Counted from the first letter of the stretch, positions 45,468 to 54,950 are shown. The stretch is DNA of 64,000 nucleotides from Hymenobacter mellowenesis (GCF_030581005.1 NZ_JAUQSX010000011.1:1-64000), one strand, 5' to 3'. A program made the numbers and translations. The notes: a model not told the origin generated them from the letters alone.

Positions 45468-46354
45468 AGGCAAAATCAACCTATCTGGCCCCATTGCTGG
45501 AAAGTCCTATGCCTCAATTTTTTGTGGGCATTCTTTACGAACAGTCAGATTTGCTGCCGCCAAAGCTGCAGATGGCCGATTCTAATAGCTTGGCGTGCAA
45601 CATGCTGCACTTTGTGCGCTGTGCTGAGGAAGCGCAATGCCGGGAACTGTACCAGCAGTTGCAAGAGCGCAAACCGAACAAGGAATCGGAATGGATTTAC
45701 AACGACTATCTGGTTTTCTCACTGGTATGTGCGGTGAAAAGATTCGCCTTGCCGAGCACTTGGGTGCGTCAACTACTAACTCTACGCATATCGCAGGATG
45801 AGGAAAAGCAGCGGCTGAATGTTACGCTGGGCAATATTTTAGCGGGTAATCTTAACAGTCGGGAAGACTACCATCAAGTGTCGCTAGTATACCAGATGCT
45901 TACCGGTGAGCAAGTTCCAGATGAAATCCGCCTCAATAAGATGTTTAAATTCCTGTGGCGGCGGCCATTCCCATTTTTCACTTCCCCTTTTCTCAATCTA
46001 ATTTCGCTTAAAGCACTGGAGCTGGCCTTCAACAGTAAGGGGCTATTAAATCCTGAGCAGTTCTTCGCAACTGAGCACTTCACGGGGCGCTTTCTACGCC
46101 GTACGCAGCGCTTGGCCGCCTTTGTTGTAACGGTGCCAGTGGTGGCCTTAGTGTTGGTGCTAGCCGTCGCTACTGTATGCTACCCGGATAATGGGTGGGT
46201 AAAGCTTGGTTTAGCACTAACGTCTGCCTTCGGCGTGGACGTTATAGGGTCTTTCTCAGGACTGCGCGACAAGTTACAAACTCCCGTCACCACCGCTATT
46301 CGTCGCGCTTTTGGCTATTCACCGCCTCCAGCTAACCCGCCACTGTATACATAG
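45455..46354 (+). CDS. membrane protein encoded with the pAgo (candidate effector)
   Basis: 299 residues starting inside the last codons of the pAgo gene, so the two are translated together. Residues 1-210 are soluble and mixed alpha/beta without a motif I recognise (MPQFFVGILYEQSDLLPPKLQMADSN ... WVRQLLTLRISQDEEKQRLNVTLGNILAG). Two membrane helices follow at about 219-241 (LAAFVVTVPVVALVLVLAVATV) and 247-265, then a short basic tail. In described systems, inactive long-B Argonautes pair with nuclease, SIR2 or membrane proteins that cause abortive infection; the membrane type fits this layout. Role here is inferred from context and topology. An internal ATG at 45508 is an alternative start. 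Confidence 0.8.
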   Translation: MVSLEAKSTYLAPLLESPMPQFFVGILYEQSDLLPPKLQMADSNSLACNMLHFVRCAEEAQCRELYQQLQERKPNKESEWIYNDYLVFSLVCAVKRFALPSTWVRQLLTLRISQDEEKQRLNVTLGNILAGNLNSREDYHQVSLVYQMLTGEQVPDEIRLNKMFKFLWRRPFPFFTSPFLNLISLKALELAFNSKGLLNPEQFFATEHFTGRFLRRTQRLAAFVVTVPVVALVLVLAVATVCYPDNGWVKLGLALTSAFGVDVIGSFSGLRDKLQTPVTTAIRRAFGYSPPPANPPLYT

Positions 46355-46410
46355 CTTGCCATAGGTGAGCTTATAGGATTGAAATAATAATTTGTGCTAT
46401 AGAGACTTAT

Positions 46411-46461
46411 TGCCAAATACTGGGACATCTCCTAATCTAAGAGCAGTCCCAGTATTTGGCA
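46411..46461. terminator. hairpin between convergent pAgo operon and res
   Basis: TGCCAAATACTGGGAC (46411-46426) is perfectly complementary to 46446-46461, with a 19-nt loop, in the gap between the two convergent units. It probably stops transcription from both sides, although a T-run is lacking. Confidence 0.6.
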
Positions 46462-46513
46462 CTCGGTTCACACTTCGCTTAGAAAGCGATAGTATCAGAT
46501 TAACAGCCTTGCA

Positions 46514-49174
46514 TCATATCTTCCGCAGCGTCTCCAAAAAGTCGTCCAGTTTATAAGCCCCGTCCACCACGCGGCGCTCGTACACCATGAAGTAGCGGAA
46601 TGCGTTGCCGGCTTTCTGGGCCCAAGTGGCGCCCAGCTTAATCTTCTGCTCTGCGTCGAGGTGGTCGCCTTTGGTTTCGACTACCAGCGTTTTGCCGCTT
46701 TTGGTTTGGATAATGAAGTCAGGGTAGTGGTTCAGGAAACCGTTGATGCGGAAACCTTTACCGCGCTCCGGGTTGCGGGTCCAGAAGGCAATGTTGGGCA
46801 GGTTAGCAATTTCGTTGATGACCTTCTCCTCGAAGCCGTTGATTTTTCCCTCTTGTTCATAGAGCGACTTGGTGATGTCCTTGCTGGTTTCGCCGGGCGA
46901 AATTTGGGTGGGGAAGACGTAGGCGGGCTGAATAAAAGCCTTGTCCTGGTCGAGGAAGTTTCGGAACTGCTTGTAAGCGTACTCCTCCGATAGCAGCTTA
47001 ATCTTGTCCTTGATTTTGCCGGTGTAGGTGTACTCGTGGTTGGCGAAGTCGGTGAACTGCTCGTCGGTGAAGTCTTCCAGAATGCGCTTCACGTAGCGCT
47101 CAATCTCCTTGTCGGCAATGGGGTAGAGGTTGCCGATGAGGTCGAGGATACGGCGCGTGAAGTTCTTCACCCGGCTGTCCTTGCGGCTAGGGTCCAGAAT
47201 GAAGGCCATGATGCGCTCCTTGGCGTCGCCGTCGATACGGGTGAAGGTGGGCGTGGCTTCCTGCTTGGTATCGTCGAGGTCCACGCGGTAGAGCTCGGCT
47301 GACACGCCGTCGAACTTGATGTTGGTATCGGCCTTGCCCAGCGGGAAGCCTTCGAGCAGGTATTCCTTTTCCAGCAGCACGGCCTGACTGCCCTCGCCGC
47401 TATCGAAAAGGCTGGCGGCGGGCTTTTTCCAGAAGAACTGCGGCAAAACCAGGGCGGCGGCCTGCTCGCGGAATATTTCCTTGATGGGGTAGGTCTTCAC
47501 GAGCGATTGGAGCACGGTGGGCAGGGGTGTGGCCCCGCCAGCGGTGCTGGCAGCCACGGTTATCTCAAACTCGGCCTGTTGGGCCAGGGCGGCTTCGGCA
47601 ATGGCCTGCACCGAGCCCCCGGCGGCCGGCAGGCTGGCCAGCGGGTCGGCGACCGACACGGCCGCGGCGGCTTCGTCGGTGGCGGGCGCGAGCGGCGCGA
47701 TGCGGCTGGTATCGATGTCGGCCAGGTCGTCGGCGGCCTGGGTGGGGGCGGGCGCGTCGAAGTTCAGCGGAGCCTGCACGAAGGTGGCCAGCGGGTCGGG
47801 CGTGGCCAGGGTAGCGGCGTCGGCTACCTTGTAGTCGCGGGCGCTGAAACCAGCTTTGTTGAGGCCCACCACGATTCTGTCGAGCGTTTCCAGAAACTTG
47901 CCGGAGGCCGTCAGCACGTAGCTCATGTTGAGCATGGGCGCGGCGTGCGGGGCCACGTAGGGCTGGCGCAGCACCCGGCCTAGAATCTGCTCCACGTCCA
48001 CGGCCGACGACTTGTCGGCCAGCGAGGCCAGGATATAGGCAAACGGCGCGTCCCAGCCTTCTTTCAGGGCATTCACCGTGATGATGTAGCGCACTTCGCA
48101 CTTGGGCGAAGCCAGGTCCTCATTTTTCAACTCGTTGAGCCCAGCCGTTTTGATGCGGATGTGGCTTTCCGGGATTTTTAGGTCGAGCAGCTTCTTTTTC
48201 AGCAGCTCGAAGGTGGTGTTGTCGTCGGCCGTTTTGGGCTGGGCCTGAAACAGCACGATGGGCCGGATGTAGCGCCCGCCGGCTTTCTGCTCCTGCTTGG
48301 CCTGCAGTTCCAGGTTGCGCTGCAGCTGCAAGGCCGAGTTGATGACTTCCGTCCGGTCGTTGTGGTTGTAGACGATGACGGGCAGCTTCACCATGTGCTC
48401 CTTTTTGAGCGCCAGCGCGTCCACGAAGCTGATGATGTTGCTGTTTTTGCGGGGCGTGGCCGTCAGGTCGAGGATGAACGAGGGGTTGAGGTTCTTGAGC
48501 ATGTCCACGCTCAGGTCGCTTTCCGCGTTGTGGCTTTCGTCCACCACTACCACCGGGTTCAGGGCCTGAATCACGCGCATGAGCGTAATGTCCTCGTCAT
48601 CGCCCAGTAGGGTGCCGAAGGATTGCAGGTTGCCGTTTTCCTGGTACACCTTGCGGTCTTCCTTGTTTTTGGCCCGCAGGCTGTCGAAGCTCAGCACCAC
48701 CAGGCTCAGCTGCTCCTGCACGCTGCTGGCCGAAAAGCCGCTGCCTTGCAGCAGGGCCGCTTTGTCATACACCTCCACGCGGCCGGCGAAGTGGGTGTTG
48801 ATTTTCTGGCGATAGGGGTGGCCGGGGTATTTCAGGTTGCGCAGTGTCTGGTCGAGGATGGTAATGGAAGGCACCAGCCACACCACGGCCCTGGGTCGGC
48901 CCACCGGGAAGGCCGCGAAAACGGTGCGCAGCGCGTTGGCCGCCAGAAATGTTTTGCCGCCGGCCGTGGGCACCTTGATGGTGACGTGCGGCACGCCCGG
49001 CACCGTGTTTTTGTAGGGCTCGATGGCCGTGCCCGGAAACGGCTGCAAGGGCGTGCGCGGGTGTGCGGCCCAGAAGTCGTGGAAGGCATCGGGCAGGTTT
49101 TTGGTGGCCTGCACGCAGTCGAGAAAACGGGCGAGGTCCGTGATAACCTCTTGCTGGTAGGGTTTGAGCTCCAT
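46514..49174 (-). CDS. res: type III restriction enzyme, Res subunit
   Basis: The translocase and nuclease subunit of a type III restriction system; it needs Mod for sequence recognition. 886 residues. Helicase core: Walker A in TIKVPTAGGKTF (GGK 72-74), DESH at 212-215 (VVVDESHNAESDLS), motif III LTATPRKNSN, and motif VI region VEQILGRVLRQP. The C-terminal PD-(D/E)xK nuclease is HYPDFIIQ...LVVETKGDHL with D819, E833 and K835. Between about 460 and 560 lies a long linker rich in Ala, Asp and Pro, unusual but not disruptive. It starts 12 bp after mod on the same strand. The domain set is complete and no lesion is visible, so activity depends on the state of mod. Confidence 0.94.
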   Translation of the reverse strand: MELKPYQQEVITDLARFLDCVQATKNLPDAFHDFWAAHPRTPLQPFPGTAIEPYKNTVPGVPHVTIKVPTAGGKTFLAANALRTVFAAFPVGRPRAVVWLVPSITILDQTLRNLKYPGHPYRQKINTHFAGRVEVYDKAALLQGSGFSASSVQEQLSLVVLSFDSLRAKNKEDRKVYQENGNLQSFGTLLGDDEDITLMRVIQALNPVVVVDESHNAESDLSVDMLKNLNPSFILDLTATPRKNSNIISFVDALALKKEHMVKLPVIVYNHNDRTEVINSALQLQRNLELQAKQEQKAGGRYIRPIVLFQAQPKTADDNTTFELLKKKLLDLKIPESHIRIKTAGLNELKNEDLASPKCEVRYIITVNALKEGWDAPFAYILASLADKSSAVDVEQILGRVLRQPYVAPHAAPMLNMSYVLTASGKFLETLDRIVVGLNKAGFSARDYKVADAATLATPDPLATFVQAPLNFDAPAPTQAADDLADIDTSRIAPLAPATDEAAAAVSVADPLASLPAAGGSVQAIAEAALAQQAEFEITVAASTAGGATPLPTVLQSLVKTYPIKEIFREQAAALVLPQFFWKKPAASLFDSGEGSQAVLLEKEYLLEGFPLGKADTNIKFDGVSAELYRVDLDDTKQEATPTFTRIDGDAKERIMAFILDPSRKDSRVKNFTRRILDLIGNLYPIADKEIERYVKRILEDFTDEQFTDFANHEYTYTGKIKDKIKLLSEEYAYKQFRNFLDQDKAFIQPAYVFPTQISPGETSKDITKSLYEQEGKINGFEEKVINEIANLPNIAFWTRNPERGKGFRINGFLNHYPDFIIQTKSGKTLVVETKGDHLDAEQKIKLGATWAQKAGNAFRYFMVYERRVVDGAYKLDDFLETLRKI

Positions 49175-49186
49175 GTCGGCCGGGGA

Positions 49187-50789
49187 CTAAAAGCGCGAAA
49201 TGTCGCGGGGAATTTTCTTGAAAATGATGCCGTGCTGGGTCAGGAACTCGGACGGCAGTAAGCAGTTATCGGCGTAGATGATGTACTGCCCGGCGCGGGT
49301 GCGCATGGTGGCCAGGAAGCCGTGACCCAGCGTGGTCACGGCGTCGGGCTCGTAGTGGAAGTAGTAGGCCGTATCGTCGTGCCGGGCCAGAAACGCCGCG
49401 TTGTCGGCTTCGGCCTCGGCCAGGGGGGGTAGGGCCTGCTTGGTTTCGGCATAGTAGATGTACTGGCGCAGGCCCGCTAGCCCAGCCCGCTCGTTCAACT
49501 CGCCCGAGTCGGTAAACACCGGCTCGCCCAGCGTCAGGTAGTCGAAGCTGCCGCCGGTGCCGGGCTGGCCGGCGTAGCCCTGCATCACGCGCTTCACCCG
49601 CTCCGCCGTGATGTGCTCGGCGTAGTCTTCCATCTCTGTGAGGATGAACGTGCGGTTACCGCCGTCCTGCTGGTTGAGCTTGAGCACGGCGTGGGCCGTG
49701 GTGCCGCTGCCGGCAAAGCTGTCGAGGACGATAGAGTCTTTATCGGTCGCAAGTTGTAAAACTCGCTCAATCAGCCGGGTCGGCTTTGGCGTAGAGAAAA
49801 CGGTTTCCGCTTTATCCAAAATCGCTAAAATCTCTCTCTTTGCTTCTTGCGTGTGGCCTACTTCTTCGTAGGACCAAAAAGTCTGCGGTACAACACCTTG
49901 TTTTACTTCGGTTAGGAAGATTTTAGGTGCCGGAACATTGCTGCCATCTTTGCCCCACCAAATTCTTCCCTCCTTGTCCATCTCCCAGAATTTTTCTTCT
50001 GAGACGCGCCAGTAAGAGCCTGGAGGAGGACCTTCGATAATTCTGCCGCTCGGAGTTTTTATCTGATAAGTGCCTTTGCTATAGAAGTTGCGGGCAGCTA
50101 GGTTATTGGGGCGCCAAAGTCCACGGGGGTCTTTATCTGGATTTTTGTATGCCTTGTCCTGCTTCTCCGTGCGAGGCATCAAATTCACCCGCCACAGGGC
50201 TGCATTCTTGGCATAAACGAGGAGGTATTCATGGTCCCCCGAGAAGTACATAGCACTGGACTTTGGCGCATAGTTTTTACGCCAAACAATAGAGGTTATG
50301 AAATTACCCCCCCCCCCCCCCCATTATTTCGTCACATATTGACTTTAAATTATACAATTCAGTATCGTCAATAGAGATGAAAATAGCCCCATCTTCTGCC
50401 AGTAGCTTGTGCAGCAGTTTGAGGCGCGGGTACATCATGCACAGCCATTTATCGTGGCGGGACAGGTCTTCGCCTTCCTTGCCCACTACCTGGCTCAGCC
50501 ACTTCTTGATTTTGGGGTCGTTTACGTTGTCGTTGTACACCCAGCCTTCGTTGCCGGTGTTGTAGGGCGGGTCGATGTAGATGCACTTCACCCGGCCCTC
50601 GTACTGGGGCAACAGGGCTTTCAGGGCTTCGAGGTTGTCGCCGTGGATAATCTGGTTGCCGCTGCCGGTGGGCTCGGTGGTTTGGGTGCCGTCGGCCAGG
50701 GTCCCGTACTGGTGGTTGAGGAGGCGAAACGGAACGTCCTGGTGGTGGTTGATGACTTTGTCTTTACCAATCCAGTGGAGGGTGGGCAT
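49187..50789 (-). CDS. mod: type III DNA methyltransferase Mod, out of frame at a run of 16 G (probably phase-variable)
   Basis: Adenine methyltransferase and specificity subunit of the type III system. The start ATG 50789 reads MPTLHWIGKDKVINHHQ, then DPPY at 73-76 (CIYIDPPYNTGNEG) and DDTELYNLKSICDEIM, where the G-run begins. With 16 G the frame reads five glycines and a TAA (protein of 161 residues). Downstream, in another frame, the rest is intact: NFITSIVWRKNYAPKSSAMYFSGDHEYLLVYAKN, RESIDE-type mid-region, and VLDSFAGSGTTAHAVLKLN (FxGxG). The order DPPY then FxGxG marks the beta class. A tract of 15 or 18 G gives a full 533- or 534-residue protein; 16 or 17 does not. It therefore looks OFF in this sequence. 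Confidence 0.9.
50307..50322. repeat. homopolymer run of 16 C (G on the coding strand) inside mod
   Basis: Sixteen C in a row at 50307-50322, the longest homopolymer I see in the window. It encodes a glycine loop and falls exactly at the frame break in mod. Runs of this length change length during replication by slippage. Confidence 0.95.
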
Positions 50790-50906
50790 GCGGGGGTAGC
50801 AATAGGTGTGAGGACGAAGGTACGGAAGGCAAAAACCCCGAACTAACTCCCAACCCGTTTGCCGGATGTTGATTTTGTGCTACTCTTTCGCTACCAATGC
50901 CTCCGC

Positions 50907-52736
50907 CTAATTCAGGCGGTCGGCAATGTGGCGCAGCCAAGTTTCAATCTCGTTGTCATCGTCCATTGCCCGGACGCGTTCGAGCGTCATGTTCTGCGTG
51001 GCGCGCTCATGCATTAGCTTTTTGGCCCGGTCAGAACCAACTAATCCGAAACGGGCGCAGGCTCCCGCATCGGCCTTTAAATCTTCTGATAAGCGTTGCG
51101 ACACATTACAGGCACTTGTGAAAGCGCAGCTGACCCCGAAGGCCTCGTACAGCGCATCGTGGTGCAGATAATTTTCGATTTCGCGCTTATTAGTCAGGCC
51201 CGCCCACGACCCATTGCCCCGCGCATTCACCCGGTCTACGGCCACCTGGTATGTTGGCGGCGTGGCAATATCCCGGTCATATACGTGCACTTCGGGCAGG
51301 CCCAGGTTCTGCGAGTAGAATTTCTCGGCCCACTGCTTGAGCGTGCTCCCGCCAAGCGGCAGAATGGCGACGCGCTTATCATGCAGCAGATTGGGCAGCG
51401 ACGAATCATGGCCGTGAAATACGCTGGAAATGTGCAGAAAGAAGTCGACATCCGTCGGTCCTTCCACGCAGAACAGGACCTGAATCCGCTTATCCGGCAA
51501 CACGCCCAGCTGCAGCGCTATTTCCTGCAGCGTTTCATCGTCGCAGGTGTTGTTCACCACCTTACCGGCGGCTGTTTTGGTGATGTACCGCAGGTGTTGG
51601 GTCGGAATCAGCCCCGCCAAGTTGGGCGTGTGCGTGGTCAGCAACACTTGGCAGCCCGGCTGGCCCGATAGTGCCATCAAGGCTTCTATCAGCAGCTTCT
51701 GATTGGATGGGTGTTGAGACGTTTCGGGCTCTTCGATGGCGTAAATCACGCCCCGCGCATTCTTCTCTTTCTGCTTGCGCTCCGCCTCGGCCCGAAAGAA
51801 ATTGATGAGAATAAGCCGGCGTGTCCCGCTCCCGCGCTTGTTTATGGGAATTTGCTGGTCATCGGTCAGGCTAAGCTTGAAAAGCCCGTCCCACTTGGGT
51901 TCCGACTTAAACTTGGGCGTCAGCTCATTCGCCAGTTCGGGGCTCATCTCCCGCAGCTTTTCCAGCGTCCGCTGCGCCACTTCCTGCACCTTCCGCTGCA
52001 CAATATCCTTAATCTCGTCGAGCTGCTGCTGCACCGTGCCCAGAGCCTCCTGCACGGCCAGCTTCATGGGGTCTTGCACTTCGCTATCGTCATCGGTCGA
52101 AGCCCGGTCCGATTGAAAAAGCGCATACAGCGGCAGCTCTTCCTTTAGCTTGGTCCATACCTTTTTACCGTCTTCCTCATCCAGCGAAACCGCCGACGGC
52201 AGTAAGGCCAAATCGGCCTGATTTGCCCAAATGGCCTGCCTGATTTTCACGTTCGACCGTTGGTCGATGCCATCGGTTGCGATGCCCAGCGCCGCCAGCC
52301 GCAGTTTCAAATCGGCGTTTTTCAGTTTGTGCAGGTCCGCGCAGTTCGCGGCCGTCGGATAGTTGGCCCGGACGGAAGTGGTGCAAGTTGGCGTTTTGAG
52401 GCTGCAGTTGTACCCCTTCGTAATCTCCAGATAGCCGTCCTCGTTCAGCAGGAACTCGTCGGCCAACGTGGTTTCCGCGCGGCTGTCGATGGTCAGAATT
52501 CCGGGTAAATCCTCAAATAGGCAGCTGATGCGAACATCTGCCGCATTGCCTCCCTGAGCCGCGTCTGCCGACTCAATCTTAATCAGCGTGTTGTTAAAGA
52601 AAATTTCCAGCGCCTCCAGCACCGTGGATTTGCCCGCGTCATTTTGGCCAACTAACGCCGTCAAATCATCGATGCAAACGACAACCTCATCCCGGTAGCT
52701 TCGGAAGTTTTGCAGCTTAACAGTTTTGAGTTTCAT
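50907..52736 (-). CDS. OLD-family ATP-dependent nuclease (AAA ATPase plus TOPRIM)
   Basis: 609 residues from ATG 52736 (MKLKTVKLQNFRSY), the usual OLD start; earlier in-frame starts only lengthen an unlikely N-terminus. SMC-like ATPase: Walker A GQNDAGKST at about residue 32-40, signature segment around KRGSGTRRLILINFFRAEA, Walker B GVIYAIEEPETSQHPSNQKLL, and LLTTHTPNLAGL. The C-terminal TOPRIM domain shows QVLFCVEGPTDVDFFLHI with the catalytic Glu and HVYDRDIATPP with the Asp pair. OLD proteins are DNA nucleases acting in phage defence. No UvrD-like partner (as in Gabija) is beside it; instead it is divergent from the PLD-ATPase gene. It is 117 bp upstream of mod. Confidence 0.9.
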   Translation of the reverse strand: MKLKTVKLQNFRSYRDEVVVCIDDLTALVGQNDAGKSTVLEALEIFFNNTLIKIESADAAQGGNAADVRISCLFEDLPGILTIDSRAETTLADEFLLNEDGYLEITKGYNCSLKTPTCTTSVRANYPTAANCADLHKLKNADLKLRLAALGIATDGIDQRSNVKIRQAIWANQADLALLPSAVSLDEEDGKKVWTKLKEELPLYALFQSDRASTDDDSEVQDPMKLAVQEALGTVQQQLDEIKDIVQRKVQEVAQRTLEKLREMSPELANELTPKFKSEPKWDGLFKLSLTDDQQIPINKRGSGTRRLILINFFRAEAERKQKEKNARGVIYAIEEPETSQHPSNQKLLIEALMALSGQPGCQVLLTTHTPNLAGLIPTQHLRYITKTAAGKVVNNTCDDETLQEIALQLGVLPDKRIQVLFCVEGPTDVDFFLHISSVFHGHDSSLPNLLHDKRVAILPLGGSTLKQWAEKFYSQNLGLPEVHVYDRDIATPPTYQVAVDRVNARGNGSWAGLTNKREIENYLHHDALYEAFGVSCAFTSACNVSQRLSEDLKADAGACARFGLVGSDRAKKLMHERATQNMTLERVRAMDDDNEIETWLRHIADRLN

Positions 52737-52949
52737 ACGAAAGGGATAGATGCCGGAATGAGGAAAGGCAATTTCCACGCAAGATGCGGCATATATTCTC
52801 TCCCGCAGCCTTTTGCATCTAGGATTCAATATTTTTTAGAATAGATAATCAAGTCATAGTACCGTATTTTGGAAGGCGCGGCCACGTGGTCATATCTACC
52901 CAAAACCATACACCGGCTGTCGAACCAGCCGACTCCTAACCATAACCCG

Positions 52950-54950
52950 GTGAGTTCATCCAAAGCCCCCGCCAAATCTGCCAAAACAGCGGCTCCCAGC
53001 CTGTTCGAGCGCGCCCCCGAGCCGGGCCTGGAAGTAGTGCACGCCCGCGCCGAACACGCCGCCACGAGTACCGCCGCGCAGCTGTTCAGCGGCTACGACC
53101 GGGTGCGGGTGCTGACCTATTCCAACAGCATCTCAATGATAGCCCGCCTGGCCGCCTGGTGTCCCGACGTGGAAATCATCTTCGGCCGCGAAGACATCAT
53201 TAACGACGCCACCAAGCTGCTGCACTTCCAGACGCTATTGCTCAGCGAGATTCGGGAGGAACTCACCGGTGCCCCGCGCCAGCCCGACGGTCCGGCCCCT
53301 GACCTGCACGCCCGCATTGCGGCCGGCACACTACGCTTCTTCGTGGTGCAGCAGCTGGTATCGCACGAAAAGCTTTTTCTGCTCGAAAACACCACTACCG
53401 GCGACACCCGAGTGTTGGCCGGCAGCGCTAACCTGTCGGAGCGCGGCTTTGGCGGTGTGCAGAACGAGAGCTTCTACGTATTCGACAACGACCCCGTGGC
53501 CTGGGAAGCCAAGCAGGCCAAATACCTGGCCATCCGGGAGCAGTCGGCCGCGCCCGTCGCCGAAGAGGCCTTCACCGACGAGCGACTCGACACCTCGCAC
53601 CTGCCGCTGTTCAACCCCGCCCGCGCCACTTCCAGCAACGGCCTGCCCACCATCTACGTCATCGAGCAGGGTCCGCCGGGGCCGGTTGTCATCGAGAAGT
53701 TCCTGGCCCAGCGCCCGCCCAAGGTGCTGACCGAACTGGCCGCCCAGCTCGTCACCAGCAAAAACGCGGTGCGCGTTGACCGCAAGATTGCCACCGAAGG
53801 CATTCGCTACGTCAAATCCAACCAGCGCACAGCCGAGGCCAACGACGAGGAGACCGTAACCGTGGACTGGCGCACGGCCCGCGTCACGCGCGGCGGCCAG
53901 CCCTGGCCGCTGGAAGTAGCCGACGCCGACGTGGCCGCCGATGCTGCCCTGCTGGTGGAGTATTTCGCCGGTTACCAGCAGTTTCACGGCAACACCGCCA
54001 AGTTGGCCCGCGACTATTTTACCTTCCAATGCTGGCTGTATCTGAGCCCATTTCTCTGCGACTTGCGCAACGACGCCGCCCGCAACGGCTTCATCTACGA
54101 CTATCCCATCTTCGGCATTCTCTACGGCCGCAGCAACTGCGGCAAGTCGGAGTTGATTCGGCTGCTGCTCAAGTCCATGTTCGGGCTCGATGGCTTTCTG
54201 GAAAAGGATTGGTTCACCAAGTCGAAGGTGGCCGGCCTGCGCGAGCAGAACCAGCGCTACCCGCTGGCCTTCGATGACCTCGATGCCACCCGCTTCAACT
54301 CCCACGCCGTGGCCCTCATTAAGGAAGACCACCTGGTGGGTCAGTACCCCGCCGTGGTGCTCTCCATGAACCAGGAGAAGGACAGCTTCGAAACCGAGAT
54401 ACGCAAGCGCTGCCTTGTGCTCTACACTGATGCCTCGTTGCCCGACCACACCGGCGTGAGCCGCACGCTGGCCCGCCAGGTCAAGCGCCTCAAGTCGCAG
54501 CTTGGCACTGCGTTCTACCGGCGCTACTTGCTGCGCGTGTGCGAGAAGCTGCAAACGGAGGGCTTCCCGCTGGATATTCTCACGTTTTCCAGTGAAATTT
54601 TGGTGGCACTGTTCCGGGAGTCCTTGCCCCCGCAAATGGAACTGCCTGCGTGGTGCACCGTAGTTTCGCTTGATGGCTACACCCGCGGCAAGCATGATAA
54701 AGTCCGAACGGAACTACTCGAAATCCTTCAACACAACCCCACCGCTTGGCAAATCAGCGGCACCCGCGCCGTACTCATCATGGAACCGATGACGCTGCGC
54801 AAACTGCGCAAGGACATTCCGGACTACCTGCTGAGCAGCAGCCGGCAGGGTGACCGGCTGGTTTTCAAAAAGGATGAATTAGAGGCGTTTTTGGAAGTGC
54901 AGATGGGCAAGAAGCCCAGTTGGTGGCGGCGCGTTTTGGGTGAACAGTAG
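52950..54950 (+). CDS. PLD-type nuclease fused to P-loop ATPase
   Basis: 666 residues from GTG 52950 (in-frame TTG at 52869 gives 693). Residues 20-200 are phospholipase-D-like: EHAATSTAAQLFSGYDRVRVLTYSNSI, then HEK (H139) in VVQQLVSHEKLFLLEN and RVLAGSANLSERGFGG, a single HKD half-site that would dimerise. From about 340 on is a P-loop ATPase: Walker A FGILYGRSNCGKSELIRLLL (G393 onward), Walker B YPLAFDDLDATRF (D442-D443), a sensor-like VVLSMNQE and arginine-finger-like EIRKRC. This resembles SF3 or AAA+ helicases. The end (TRAVLIMEPMTLRKLRKDIPDYLL) may be winged helix. I know PLD nucleases and ATPases in defence systems separately (for example DrmC in DISARM) but not this exact fusion. Divergent from the OLD gene. 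Confidence 0.8.
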   Translation: MSSSKAPAKSAKTAAPSLFERAPEPGLEVVHARAEHAATSTAAQLFSGYDRVRVLTYSNSISMIARLAAWCPDVEIIFGREDIINDATKLLHFQTLLLSEIREELTGAPRQPDGPAPDLHARIAAGTLRFFVVQQLVSHEKLFLLENTTTGDTRVLAGSANLSERGFGGVQNESFYVFDNDPVAWEAKQAKYLAIREQSAAPVAEEAFTDERLDTSHLPLFNPARATSSNGLPTIYVIEQGPPGPVVIEKFLAQRPPKVLTELAAQLVTSKNAVRVDRKIATEGIRYVKSNQRTAEANDEETVTVDWRTARVTRGGQPWPLEVADADVAADAALLVEYFAGYQQFHGNTAKLARDYFTFQCWLYLSPFLCDLRNDAARNGFIYDYPIFGILYGRSNCGKSELIRLLLKSMFGLDGFLEKDWFTKSKVAGLREQNQRYPLAFDDLDATRFNSHAVALIKEDHLVGQYPAVVLSMNQEKDSFETEIRKRCLVLYTDASLPDHTGVSRTLARQVKRLKSQLGTAFYRRYLLRVCEKLQTEGFPLDILTFSSEILVALFRESLPPQMELPAWCTVVSLDGYTRGKHDKVRTELLEILQHNPTAWQISGTRAVLIMEPMTLRKLRKDIPDYLLSSSRQGDRLVFKKDELEAFLEVQMGKKPSWWRRVLGEQ

